From positions 7,026,501 to 7,090,500 of the forward strand of contig LR746273.1 in assembly GCA_902729315.2 (NCBI GenBank): 64,000 bases of DNA. Reading direction: 5' to 3'. The DNA comes from Spirodela intermedia (Eukaryota > Streptophyta > Magnoliopsida > Alismatales > Araceae). The notes beneath the pieces are model-generated. The model searched no databases. It saw only the letters and a program-made list of their open reading frames with translations, and was not told the origin of the DNA. Positions 11,014 through 23,100 of this stretch are shown piece after piece; positions within the stretch are counted from its first letter, which is position 1, and every line of letters begins with the position of its first letter. A program made the position numbers and the translations under genes.

Positions 11014-14000
11014 ATGGACGAGGACAAGGCCTCCTGGATCTTGGAGTTCGTCCTCCGCCAGCCCCTCGAAGACTGGCTCGTCAAGGAGATCCTCTTCCGC
11101 CTCCCGACGCCGTCGTTCCGCGACCCCCACCTCAAGAAGGCCCTCTTCCTCCGGCGGCTCGCCTCTGATCTCTCCACCGGACGCTTCTGCGAGGACACGC
11201 TGCAGTCTCTGGAGCTCCTCGAGGAGCTCGACCGCTCCCTCGGCGCAACTTCGCCATACGAGGCCCTGAAGAGGGCCTACTGCGCCGTGGCCGCCGAGTT
11301 GACAGCGTCGCCATTGAGGGCGGGGGGCCCGGCCGGGGCTGGTTTTATGGAGGTGGTGGATAGGATATGGAATCGCCGGGTAGCGGACCTGGAACGGTCG
11401 GAGGCGAGGGGGCTGGTGGGAGAGGAGTTGCAGGAGTGGAAAAAGGTGGCGGAAGTGGTAGTCGTCGACAGTGTGTCGAGGGGGCGTATTCTACAGAGGG
11501 ACACTAGCCGAGAAGCGGCGGACGCGTTGGCAGAGTATCTGAGCGTGGCCTTCAAGGGCATGGGGCCTCCGCTGCTGGAGCTGATGGCCAGTGTGCTAGG
11601 CGGGGAATCTAACGCTGACGGAGGCCAGGCGGCTGATGAGAATGCTGGAGTAAACGCCGTCCAAGGGCCATCTGGGATATCTGCTGAGCGCGTCAAGTCC
11701 GTAGAGGTCGCCGGAAAGTCTCTTCCTCAAGAAGCCGATGAACCTAGAGAACGGAGTTCCCCCACCAAAGATGATACGGAATCGGTCCTTCCTACTGCAG
11801 CAACTGACGCAGAGGCAATTCCCCCAATTCAACGAGGTCAGTGTTTTTTCCCTCTACTTACGCTTTTTGATGGATAAATAGACCTCATCTCTCTAATTGG
11901 GTGCCGCCGGTGTGAGGTTGTGGCTTGCCCATCCTTGCATGCCGTCCCAAATTTCATGCCTTCTCTCCTAATCCTCATGCTTCCAATTTTTTGTCTGAAT
12001 GGATTATTGTAATCGTCCGACTTTAACAGAGGAAAATACTAAGACGAGTCGGATAGCCAGACGATCAGACACTTCTGACAATGGCAGGACTTCTGGGCTA
12101 CAGCTGTTGCCCACCATGGAAGTTGACATAGTGAAGGAAGCACTGAAGTCAAGCTGTGAAGAACTCCAGATGGTGGTGAGAGATCCTCTTACTGAAGCTC
12201 TGCTACGGGCTGTTGAGATTCACATCAGAATGGAAGAGACATCAGCTAATCCAAATGCTTCAGGACGCGACAATCTGGCAGATTCAGATGCGGCTGGTCC
12301 TTGCATTGACAGCGATGCCCAAGCGGCTGCTGCTAAGGGAATGACTGACAAGAACCAGCGGGGGGGAGTGAGTGCAAAGGTACCACGCCCCAGTCTCATG
12401 GAACCTAATCCAACGGCTCGCACTTATGAGGTGATTACCTTTGGATCTGAGACACTTGCCGACGATAGTCTCTTTTAAAACAAGTGTTTGATGAATGAAA
12501 AATGTAAACTCTCACGAATGGGCTAATTTAGTTAAGAAAGTTTGTCTTCCACCAAAATCAGGCTTCTTCAAAGAAGTTACGTCTTGTTCCTCAGTGAATG
12601 AGCCATTTCTTCTAAAATGAGTTCATTCTGGTGGGATGCAGTTCTATGCTTGTGTGTGCTCATGTTCTCTTTATGTTTCTTGATGGACTCTTATGGACAT
12701 AATATTACAATAGCTATATTCAATTAAAATGTGATCGTCAGGTTTCGTTGTTGTGGACAACAAGTTTTATGAATCATATGTTTGGTGATTTTCGTTGTTG
12801 TAAAAGGACACTTATCTTTCGTGAATCATATGCTGGTAGATTTGGACCGTATTTGCAGTTTCGCTTATATTATCTTTGGATTGCAATTAATCTGGTAATT
12901 CTCTTTTGTCTGCCTTTATTGCAATCATAACTTTCAATTTTTACTAATCATAATTGAAACTATGGTTTATTTGTGTTGTGCTGCAATATTTTTATTGCGT
13001 TGCTTGTGCAGGATTGCTGTCCTTGTTCATGTTTGCTATACCTTCTTTAATGTTTGCTGTCACTGTAAAAAGCTCACTATCAAGGGGTTAAGTCTCGACA
13101 TGAAATCGTGGCTGCATATCAGGCTGAACTCCACTCAGAAATACTGAGTAGCTAGTGTACACTTATGATTCATCATTCCAAGGTATAAGCTTGTTTTAAT
13201 ATTTGGTTTCATTTATTCTTTTGTTTGCAGTGGGATGAAGATTCAGCTGAGTCGTTATCTGAAAAATCAGCCTATTCCCCCAAAAGGATTCGGTTGCCAT
13301 CACCTAGGATTCAGAGAGTTTCTCCTCTAAAGGTGCAGAAAGGTACAAAGTTTGTGAGGAGGAGAAAAATCAAGAGATGGACTCCAGAGGAAGAGAATGC
13401 TTTGAGAGAAGCTGTGCAGAAGTATGTGAATATGTTTAGTCTTTTTTTTAAGAACTGCTGAAAAATACTGTTTATTTAGTCCAGATACTGTTGCAAAGGT
13501 TTTACACTGCATTAACTTTTCTTTTAAATGCTTAGCGAGAGTTTCCTGTTTTGTCAGAAAGTTTCATCCCGTTGACTCATTTCTGGATTTATTTCTTCTT
13601 TTGGAATGTGAAGGTATGGCACAGGAAGGTGGAAATTTATTTTGCAATGTTATCCTGAAATATTTGAAGATAGGACGGAGGTACAGTTCAAGTTATTTTG
13701 TCTTTCCGATAAAAGAAATAGATTTGAATGTGCGTGATTTTACTTTAATTTTTATTATTCTTGACACAGGTTGATCTAAAGGACAAGTGGAGAAACATGA
13801 GCAGGTACCCTGCCTTCTCCTCTTTTTTTTCTCCTTTTTCAAATAAAGTAAATACTGCTTTAGGTCATATGTTGTTCAACAGAGAAAATTTATATACTGT
13901 TTGTCTGAAAAACTCCATGTATCCAACTTTGTTTTTGCATTATGCTTGGAAATAAAAAAAATTCTGATAACATCTAAATCATTATATGGTGGAAACATTA

Positions 14001-14701
14001 TAGACCATTCAAGGCCCCGTTGAACAATCTAGTGATTTGATGATGATCATGTGTGTCCCCCCATGGATGTTTCGTACCATAGCTTCACATCGCTGGAAAA
14101 TGATACAATGCTGACCAGTGCGACCTGACGTTCTCTGGATCAGGTAGTTATGGTCAAGGTCCCAAAGGAAGTTATCCATCTCCTTGGCATTTCGTACGCT
14201 AGAGAACGCCTTTGGCTTGGGAACCCTGGCCCTCTTTGTGCTGCTGGTAGGGGACGCCTGCATGCACTCCAGAAAGGGAACGCTTCAGGAGCAGGACATG
14301 CTCAGCAAGGAGAGTCCCTTGCTGTGACACCCATCTCTAGTGACATCCCATTTTTCGGGTTACAACTTACTCTCTGTACACATAAGATCAGTCTCTTCAA
14401 TGACAATCCGAAGAATGATTTTCTACCATTAACTTGCACATCAATTCTTAGAGGAATTAGACGAATATTTATAAGCGGTTTCTTGTTTTATGTTCAGTTG
14501 TGATGCCATAACTAGTAAATTATTCAAATCGTCATCTTGTTTCTGTGCTAGGGAGAGTTTCGAGTTCCTCTTTGGGGAATGTTTTCTTATTCTCTTCGAT
14601 ATATATATATATATATATTCTTAATCAGAAAGCGCCATTTCTCCTTTTTTTTTTTTTAATTTTTCCTGTGTGTGGGCTGTGTATGCAGATATCACTTGTA
14701 A
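11014..14701 (+). CDS. TRF-like (TRFL) single-Myb/telobox DNA-binding protein
   Basis: Exons 11014-11836, 12030-12430, 13231-13421, 13614-13680 and 13770-13804, plus a proposed 13-nt last exon 14689-14701, give 509 residues in frame. The N-terminal region (WILEFVLRQPLEDWLVKEIL onward) is helical and resembles, by recall, the N-terminus of plant TRF-like proteins. A C-terminal SANT/Myb domain (about 456-507) has regularly spaced aromatic residues (RWTPEEE, GTGRWKFIL) and the telobox helix VDLKDKWRN (495-503), the mark of telomere-repeat (TTTAGGG) binding Myb proteins. The last exon would add only the residues completing RYHL and a stop; its acceptor follows a long T-rich tract. If it is not used, reading through the donor at 13805 adds about 50 unrelated residues. 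The last intron holds a decayed retrotransposon gag fragment. Exon 1 is GC-rich and later exons are AT-rich. Confidence 0.8.
14000..14330 (-). mobile_element. Decayed gypsy-type retrotransposon gag fragment inside the TRF-like gene's last intron
   Basis: Read on the minus strand, 14263 downward encodes RVPKPKAF, then VRNAKEMDNFLWDLDHNYL. This fits the start of the plant Ty3/gypsy gag domain (RVPEPKxFxGxRNAKELxNFLWDMEQYF). A frame change then gives ALVSIVSFSSDVKLWYETSM, matching the usual SITSMYLSGDAKLWWRTRM segment. The frame also breaks upstream of 14263. No LTR, protease or integrase was seen nearby, so it is a fragment. It lies antisense to the host gene, within intron 13805-14688. Confidence 0.65.
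14599..14618. repeat. (AT)n microsatellite in TRF-like intron
   Basis: About ten AT units lie roughly 70 bases before the proposed last splice acceptor of the TRF-like gene. Confidence 0.9.
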
Positions 14702-15891
14702 AATCTTCATTCTTTCGTCAAAGAATGGAAATCGGTGAGAAAATGAGTTGGGCTACTTTTTCTCTCGGATTGCTTCAAAACTCCGATGGTTCTCGGATAG
14801 CAATGGCATCTCTGCTGGAGCTGGATGCCAAGTTTTGCCGTGTGCAGGTTGCCCTCTTTGCATCAAGACTCCATGCGACTGTTTCCTGCACAAGTCGAAC
14901 CTGGACGGATGTATATTTGATGTACCAGTCGGTCAGTCAGTCTAATTCACAGGTGCTCCTTCATCTACCTACCTTGTTCGAGTCTGCGCGTGCAGGTGGA
15001 GAGTCTAATCCGTCTTGACACTGTGAGGAGCTGCTCTCACTCGGATGTTCTTCTGATCCCCATGTTTTTTTTTTGTGTAATCATCTTTGAAATAAAAAAT
15101 ATGTTCTTGCATCAACAAGACTTGATTGATGATGTCGTGCCGGCTACCATTGATGCTGCGGTCATTTTCTATGCAAAAATTCTCTTGCTTTTTCAGATTT
15201 TTTTTATTTTAGGTTTTTATAAGGGTTCTTCGAATCCAGAGAGAGAAAAAGATGGCGTCTCCGATCTCTGAAAGATGATGTCTCTGAAAGTCATGGTGCA
15301 GAGTAGAATGACGAGGATCTTTGTCGTAAAATTTCAGACCAAGATCAGATCAGATTAGCCGAGGAGAGGAGGCAGGGGAGCTCCTCCTGATCTCGGTTTT
15401 TCTACCAATCTTTAGACGGGAGGCGCCACATGAACAGCGGCAGCGCGTTGAGTTATTAAGTATTAAATACGGGGGCAGTGCAGTGCAAAGCAAAGCAGAG
15501 CAGAAGTGGCGGCAGGTCAAAGAGTCCTCCTTGATCCAATAGAGAAACAAATGGTGCTCTTGCCGGAGGAGGGAAGGGCTGCTACCATTAGCCATTGGCT
15601 GGGATGGTGGGTGCCTCCTCTTTGAATGCCGTCGGCGCCGTCGAGGAGGGCAAGAAGATGGGTGGCCCTGCAGGGGCCGACGCGCCGTGGTCAAGATTAA
15701 CGACAATTCCAATAATGGGCCCCCCAACGCAGTACGGCAGCCCGACGACGATGGATCCACGTTCCTTTTCCTCCCTACCTTCCCTTGTCTCGGACGAGCG
15801 TAAAAGGAAGGAAGCGGAAGAGGAAGACGGCCCAAAAAGGCCTTCTCTCCCCCTTCCTCCGCCCAACAGCCGATAGGACCACCCTCTCGCC
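14702..15891. other. Intergenic: TRF-like 3' region and DHNAT promoter
   Basis: The first part is probably the 3' untranslated region of the TRF-like gene. An open frame continues to about 15018 but shows no domain. AT-rich sequence gives way to GC-rich sequence after about 15350, in the DHNAT promoter and leader. I see no gene here on either strand. Confidence 0.4.
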
Positions 15892-16650
15892 ATGGCAACC
15901 GCGAAGCCTCCGCAGACGGACTCGGCGTCGAAGGTCACCGAGATCGACGCCCCCCTCGGTGCCATCGGCTTCCAGATCGAGGTCATCTCCCCTTCCCTCG
16001 TCAGCGGCCGCTTCAACGTCTCCCCAATCTGTTGCCAGGTAGGTTGTGTTAGGTGGTGATGATTAATCAGTCTAGCCGTTCGCTACCCCTCCCCTCTCTT
16101 TTTCCTCTCTGACGGGAGGCGGGGAGAGAATTTGGCAGCCCTTCAAGGTACTCCACGGGGGGATATCGGCGATGGTGGCGGAGGCGCTGGCGAGCATAGG
16201 AGCCCACGTGGCCTCGGGGTTCCGCCGCGTCGCCGGCGTGCAGCTCAGCATCAACCACCACCGGCCGGCCTCGCTCGGCGACGACGTCCTCGCCGAGGCG
16301 CTCCCCATCAGCATCGGCAAGACCATCCAGGTCCCCCCCCTCCTTCCTCGCAACTTATCACCATTCTATCCTATTCATCTCTCACGCCGGCCGCGAGCCA
16401 GCGAAACAACGACGACACCACCCGTTCGCTGGCCAGCCCCGCCCTCTGTGATGCCCATCCCACATCGTCGTCAATTTGACTGGCCTGAGCTGAGCAGGTG
16501 TGGGAGGTGCGACTGTGGAAGAAGCTGCCGGAGGAGGGGGGAAAGGGGCCGCTTTTGGCGTCCTCCAGGGTGACGCTTGTGACCAACCTGCCAGTGCCGG
16601 AGGAGGCTCGGGGGGCCGCCGATAAGCTACGGAAGCACGCCAAACTCTGA
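15892..16650 (+). CDS. DHNAT: 1,4-dihydroxy-2-naphthoyl-CoA thioesterase, peroxisomal (hotdog fold)
   Basis: It hydrolyses DHNA-CoA to 1,4-dihydroxy-2-naphthoate in the peroxisome, a step of phylloquinone (vitamin K1) synthesis. Exons 15892-16038, 16139-16330 and 16498-16650 encode 163 residues, close to the roughly 156 usual for plant DHNATs. The hotdog-fold core is visible: [19 protein letters not shown], then [19 protein letters not shown] with the HGG turn at the start of the central helix, and [15 protein letters not shown]. The C-terminus is KHAKL, and AKL is a type 1 peroxisomal targeting signal, which fits the known location. All junctions are phase 0. The gene converges on RNL, about 470 bases away. 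GC content is very high. A different 4HBT-family thioesterase is possible but less likely given the context of the HGG motif and the PTS1. Confidence 0.88.
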
Positions 16651-17118
16651 CGTCATCCCTCGCAGAAGGGGAAGCCGTCGCTGATCTCCCGCAAGTTAGG
16701 TGGATCCGAGGGTCCAGGATGGAACGAACTGCACCTGCTCCCACGCCCATCTGCCCGTCCATCCCGGGCCATCATCGTCCGTTGACTGGCCACGGCGTTG
16801 TTCCCCACGATTGTACGAATAACATTCACTGCTGCTGATTAACCGCTCCCCACCCCACGTGGTTATTGTCCGACGAGTGAGGACGGGTCCAACCCCCCGT
16901 TTTCCATTCTCCCGCTCATTGGTGCCGTAGAATTTTACTACTGAACCAGAGAGAGCCAGACAGACAGACAGAGACGGGTGCATAGATAGCTCGCCCGAAG
17001 TGACAAGCAACCCCTGCCCAATCCCTCCTCATCTGTACAGCGCTGCCCATGGTGAGGGGTGGTCGCGGCGAGCTAGCAGTGAGACTTGCGGCGGGAGTGG
17101 CGGCGGTGGTGGGGGTGG
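16651..17118. other. Convergent intergenic region between DHNAT and RNL
   Basis: This is the shared 3' flank of two convergent genes. It holds no open frame with a recognisable domain and no clear repeat beyond a short CAGA run near 16955-16975. Confidence 0.5.
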
Positions 17119-20100
17119 TCAGTAGAAGTCGACGGTGCCGGAGAGGGTGAGTGGCGGGTTGATGTCGATGCGGGTGGCGGTGCCCTCGGAGACGAGCCTC
17201 GGCAGATCGTTGGCGTCCTTGGGCGAGGCCCCTGCGCCCGCCCACACCGTCACATGCGGCCACTCGTTCTTCGAACTAATCCTCTCTCCGTCGTCCACGC
17301 ACCCGATAGCCGCCTCGAACGCCGCCAGCTTGTCCGAAACCAGCAGCGCCGTCAGCTCCACGGGCACCTGCCGGCCGACGTAGACCCCGTAGCTGGCCAC
17401 GGTGGTCACCCCGTGGCTCCTCTTGTGCGCCAGCGTCACGTGAGCCCTCTCCAGGAGAGGGGCCCCGGCGGCGGCGCCACCCTCCAACTCCCCGTCCTTG
17501 CTGGCGAGGAAGCCCCTCCTCGCCCTGGCGTCCTCCTCCGCCAGCTATCCATGATAGTGGGCCAACACAGAAATCCCCCGCGTCGCGTTATAATAGGAAG
17601 GAGAGCAATCAAAGAAGATGGTGCGCGAAGGGAAAAATAATGGAGGGTGCCCACCTTGTAGAGGGCGGCGGTGACCTCCGCCATGGGGAGGGTGACGGCG
17701 GCGAAGACGATGCTCCCAAACTTCCTCTTCTCGGTGCTGGGCGTGGGCGGCCTGTACTCGCCCCTCGCGGCAGCTTTCAGCTGCTCCACGACTTGTTCGA
17801 CGGCATTGGCAAATGGGACCTGCACCACACCACCACCACCATGGGCACTCACTTGTCAGGACCTGGATTCACTTGTCTGTCTGCCTAGTTGTGCAGTCAC
17901 TGCACTGGTGCTTTCTTTCATCAGTTTATGTCACTGCAGGCAGGCTGAGCAAACCCAAGAATAGACCATGCAAGCGTGAAGAAAATGCATAAATTTTCAG
18001 CCAGCTCCTACCACCACCCAGCCGGGAATCATGCCAAGCCAAAATCAAAAGGCCTTGACAAAAAGGCATGAGCAGATGAGCAGGAAGCACCATATTGCGA
18101 AGGAAGGGATGATGCTAGAGCCAGCTGACCTGGATGGAATTGAGGTGGTCCGAATTTCCCAGCATGACCTCGCGCAGGCGCTTCTCCCATTGCGCCCATT
18201 CCTTTGCATAGGCGCCCTTGGATGGCTCCAATCTAAACAAAAAATTTTAACGAGGAGAGTGAAAGACACATCGTGAATGAAGAAGATGCTAACCACAGCA
18301 GTGCGGTTGAAGTGCGGTTTGTCAAACAAGATGATAAGTCAAGAGCGAGAGCGTGTTCCACAGCAGCCAGTATCATTCCAGTTCTCACTCATTTAGACTA
18401 GTAATTTATACTAACCTTTTGTGCTAGCAGAATTGGAAAGTAAAAAGTAGGTTGCACAGTGAACAGCAGAACGAGTGAAACACCAGATAAAGGAGATTCC
18501 TAATTGCTTTCGACAACCATGTCATTGTAAAGGAGAGTTCAGGACTTCCATGGCAAAGAAAATAAATGGCAGAGCAATTGCATAATATGGTCAGTCGGCT
18601 GTCCCAGGGACACTCACAGTCCTTAATTCTTATGTGAGATGATGCATCTTCTATGAATCCCTGTGACAATATGCCGCTACCCGAGCGCAGGTAACAATGT
18701 TAGCACGAGAGAAAGGGTAAAGCTACCTTCCATGCTTGTTTGAATGGAGCCTGTAAAGAGCCATGCCTTCTTCTAAAATAGACTTGACTGAATCTGGTAG
18801 AGGACTCCTGAAATATCAAATTGAGCAAGTAAAGAGAACAAAATAAGTGAGAATGCGGATGAGTACGCCCAATCTTAAATACTATGTGCAGCCAAAAACA
18901 TAATTATTTTATATCCGAGGGAAGTGAGAGTTGGACCGCTGACAATAACGTCAATCCAAATGCACAGGAAAGGGCTCCAGATAACTAGCCCACAGAAGTC
19001 AAAAACAGAAACAGAAATAATTCGATACATTTAATAATAATAAAAAGGGCAGTTCTTCCGTTGATCTCATGCAATCTACCCATCATCTCAAGCAGTGATA
19101 AGGACCAGTCAAGGGGGAAACATGCGACAGAGCCATGCTAGGACACAACTTAGATACAAACATGTTCTCGTTTCCACATTTAACATAAAATAGAAAATAA
19201 ATAAATAAAAAGGTAAAATAAAGGCTGAGTAATTGCCATAGACAATAGCCAGCATCTGCACTACCGACATGAGCACATGAAATTGTAGTATTGACAGAAA
19301 AAAATACACGGATAAAAGAATGATTAATTAGTCATCACAGGGGATAGACCTTCATAGTCCGGAAATATTTTATTCCGTAGGTGTGAACATGTGAAAGTTA
19401 ATTCAGAACAGCGCTTGAGAGCAATGTTACCTATCTGGCTTAAGCAAAGGCATCTTAACCAGAGCACCAAAGCGTTCAACTAATTCGCTCTCAAATTCTC
19501 TGCGACTCTGAAACGAAAAAAAATATATATAATGTTAAGACCATAAAGATTAATCTAAATCCATGCATATGCAGAAGCAGAAGAGCAACAGCATGCCTTG
19601 CCCTCATAGAGGTGGTAGAACATTAGAAGAACATATCCGGCATTCGGTGATGCCTTGTCCAGATTTCCCTAACACAACAAAATAAAGGGGTTAAGTAGAT
19701 AGCAGAGAGATACAAGAGATAACTTTATTAACTCCCTTGTGTGTGAAGCGACACTTAAGAATACCGGATGATTAGCACGTTGGAGTACACGAAAAATGAA
19801 AACAGCCAATGCATCAAGCGAGAATGGATTTGCGTCCGTTCCTGCACGTTCATGTAAAGAGTTTTGTAAAGCATATCTCAATCGTACAAGGGAGGAGTTG
19901 CTAATAATGTTGGCTAATAAACAGATTTCTGTCGCATAGACAGCCGGTTTTCCACCATAAGTTTTCCACCAGAATCTTAAATAACAGTAGAAAACTATGC
20001 ATTTATGAGCCAGGAAAAGTACCGTTCCAGTATTTCAAGATACATTTAACTACGCATCACCTTAACAGGACTGACAGTAGGTAAGCCGCCTGACATAAAT

Positions 20101-23100
20101 TGAACTAGGCAAAATAAAATCTCTCGTTACAAATGTAATATCACCGTCGAAATCTGATCTCTAATTTGACTACAATGACAGGAACTGATAAATGGATCTT
20201 GATCATATTCTTAGGGAATGTTAATGAGATGACATGCATGAGCCCAAAGTGCACTGGGTCCACATCATCCTAGATCAAAGTTTTTTTTTCATTTAAAGTT
20301 AAAGATGCTCCTCCTTGCTCAGTCCCCAAGCTCGCTGGAATCTTCTCCCTTTAATTAAAAGCATACTAGAAATAAGAATTTTCATCTCATCAAACGAATT
20401 TCTTAAGTGCAGGCTAAAAAATGTCATTCCTGGAGGACACAGCATGCATGTAATATCAAGACATGGGACCCGCCCTTGGGACCAGCCCGTATTGGGCATC
20501 ACATGATAGTTGGTATCAAAGAGGTGCTTCGCTATTTCACCAAGCCAAAAGAGCCACACATGCACCACCCCTTCACGAGATCCAATTTTATGGATTCCCC
20601 AGCTAGACAACGAACTCAAATTTTCAATAAAATATTTTGAGGACCATAAGACAGGAGCAACAAAATTTAATAGAAAGGGTACCATCGTTAAAAGGAGACA
20701 ATTAACCTTCAGAATCAGGAACAACAGGTACAGCGGAAGCTTTTGTGTGGCGGCACATATCCTCAATCTGGATGGCAGAAGTATCATCAGCAAACAGCAG
20801 AGAGTGGAAGGAACAGCAGGGGAGCTAGTGTCTTTGTTAAAGGAGTCTTCCATAGAAAATATCAAATAAAATGTTGTGATCGTATGAAAGCGGTCTAAAC
20901 TACTAAATACTATTTGGTTTTGACTTGGATGACCTATTATGATTTCAGAACCAAAGTACCCTCTTGAAATGTGTGCACCTCATTTCTACTTTTCAAATGA
21001 CAAGGTATAAAATGTTAGCTTTTATGTGCGCGGGCATGTCAGAACATTCTCAAATCGAAATATATGCATAAAATCATGTCATGATATTGATAGGTGTTAA
21101 ACGTTTATTACCTATATCTTGACAAATTAGGTAATTAATTAATTAATTAAGTATAAAGCAACATGACTGCAGCATTTGACAGGGGAACACAATACCTGTC
21201 TCCACACCTCTTCATTTGGTGCGTTCTTATCTGCAAGAGTTATCGTGTATGGCCTTTTCTTGCGCTCATCTGCAACTTTTTGCCAGTATCTCCCTATTAT
21301 AAGATGAATATTGTTAGATAACTCTTGCATCACTTTGAAGAAAAATAAACGTTCGATTACATTCTTGAGGCTAGTTGCTACTTTCTTCCTTGTCCATTTA
21401 TTTTGAGTAGGGAGCCCAGTACCTTGCAATAGTGTTAGAATTCATAATTGGTCCTAGGTTACATACACCATTTGTATTTGCTCATGTGTCAAAAACATTA
21501 GAACGTATTGGAGAGGACATTAAAATAATTTAACAGAACAATAAACATGTGTTCATATAGAAGAGTCTATGTTGGTTTTTGAGTTAGATGACTCAAACGT
21601 TAATAATCACAATAAACTTTTTCCGAAATGAGGAAGAAAGTTTAGTCAAAGGAATTCATGGGATGGGACTCCAAAATATTAAAATTACCAGAAAATACAC
21701 ACGTGAAGCCCCATGTAACTGCAAAAACATAAGTAGAACAGTGTCATGGTGTAACGCTGTCAGAGATGATTATCCAGATGTGGATAAAATGGAGGCGAAT
21801 TAGACTATCATGGGCCACCTGATCCCATCACTCGAGCAAGTCACCCTCAGCAATGGGAAATCAGATCCTTTAAATTCTGTTACAATTTAAAAATTAAAGC
21901 CAATGGACATATCTAACCTGATAATTAGAATGTCCCAATGGAGATCAAAGACAATCGATGTCCAGGTAATTTAACATCATTTGTATCTTCATTGAGAATG
22001 CATAATTTTTAGCCTATGATTTCATTCGTCTCTAGTTGGGAGCATTATAGATTCTGTTTAAGTCGGAAATGGTGAAAAATATATTTAGCAATCAATCAAG
22101 TTATGAGCAATGTACACTAGACCACAGGAATATAGGTGGCTGAACTAGGGTAGGTACTACTGATTGAGGGTAATTTCACAAAACTCTCCTTCCATTCATG
22201 TCTTCTAGTTTTCCTTTCTATTTTCTTCTCCTAGGCCTCTTTCTTGTTCCCCACAGAGGAACCAACACTAAGCACGTACTTTGCGACCAGGGCCCAAAGG
22301 CTAAACTCCCGTCACTAAGATGAATAAAATCTTTAAGGATCTATTTACGTTATTTTTCTCCACATCAATATGGAGGCGTTGGAAGAATGTGATCAGGATT
22401 CACAAGAAAAATGACAGTCTCTAACCCAACACAGTCAATGCCCCAGAGTCACACTCTTGGTCTCGTCTCAATACTGGTCCTACGAGCAATCATTTTCCTC
22501 TTCACGTTGTCTTCTCACCATTATCAATTCCAGACAGCCCCCACAACACCTGATTCTTGAGGATATGGTCCTTAAACCTGCAGGACTAACCGTCCACAGG
22601 ACAGTATCTCAGTTTACTGTTTGTATTGTAAAGTGCAAGTTCTAACCACAAACATCAGGGGTCCCAAAGGAGATCACAGTTTGGAACTGAATGGAGAGGG
22701 TTCTTTTGAGGGGGATCATTTTCTAAACCTCAATACGATTGGCCCCTGGGACTAGCAATTTTAACCGACACCCATTGACTTTTATGTGCCGGATCTCCAG
22801 TGCAACTGGTGAGTGAAGAAAAGAATTATACCATGGAATGATAGCTGATAAGTCAGAAAAAAATGATTGTTTACTGTTGCACACAGAAGTAAAAAGAGTG
22901 GGGGAAGTAGCTGTACCATATTACTAGAAATTAATCAGCCACAACGTATAGGTATTGGAGGTTAAAAATAATTTAACAGATCGTAAGACAAATTGAGCAT
23001 CAATATGCATGCAAATCGGGTGTCTCCTAATGAATTTAATAATATACTAATTTAAAATTGTGAATTGTGCAAGAGAAAAAATCTGAAGGGCACGAGTTCT

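Noticed and set aside
14748-14945. Cysteine-rich open frame (GCQVLPCAGCPLCIKTPCDCF)
   Set aside because: It lies in the probable 3' untranslated region, has no start context or matching exon structure, and could not be tied to a known family.
20299-20865. 188-residue minus-strand open frame
   Set aside because: It runs through RNL exon 20 in another frame plus intron; composition is random-like, with no domain or family match.
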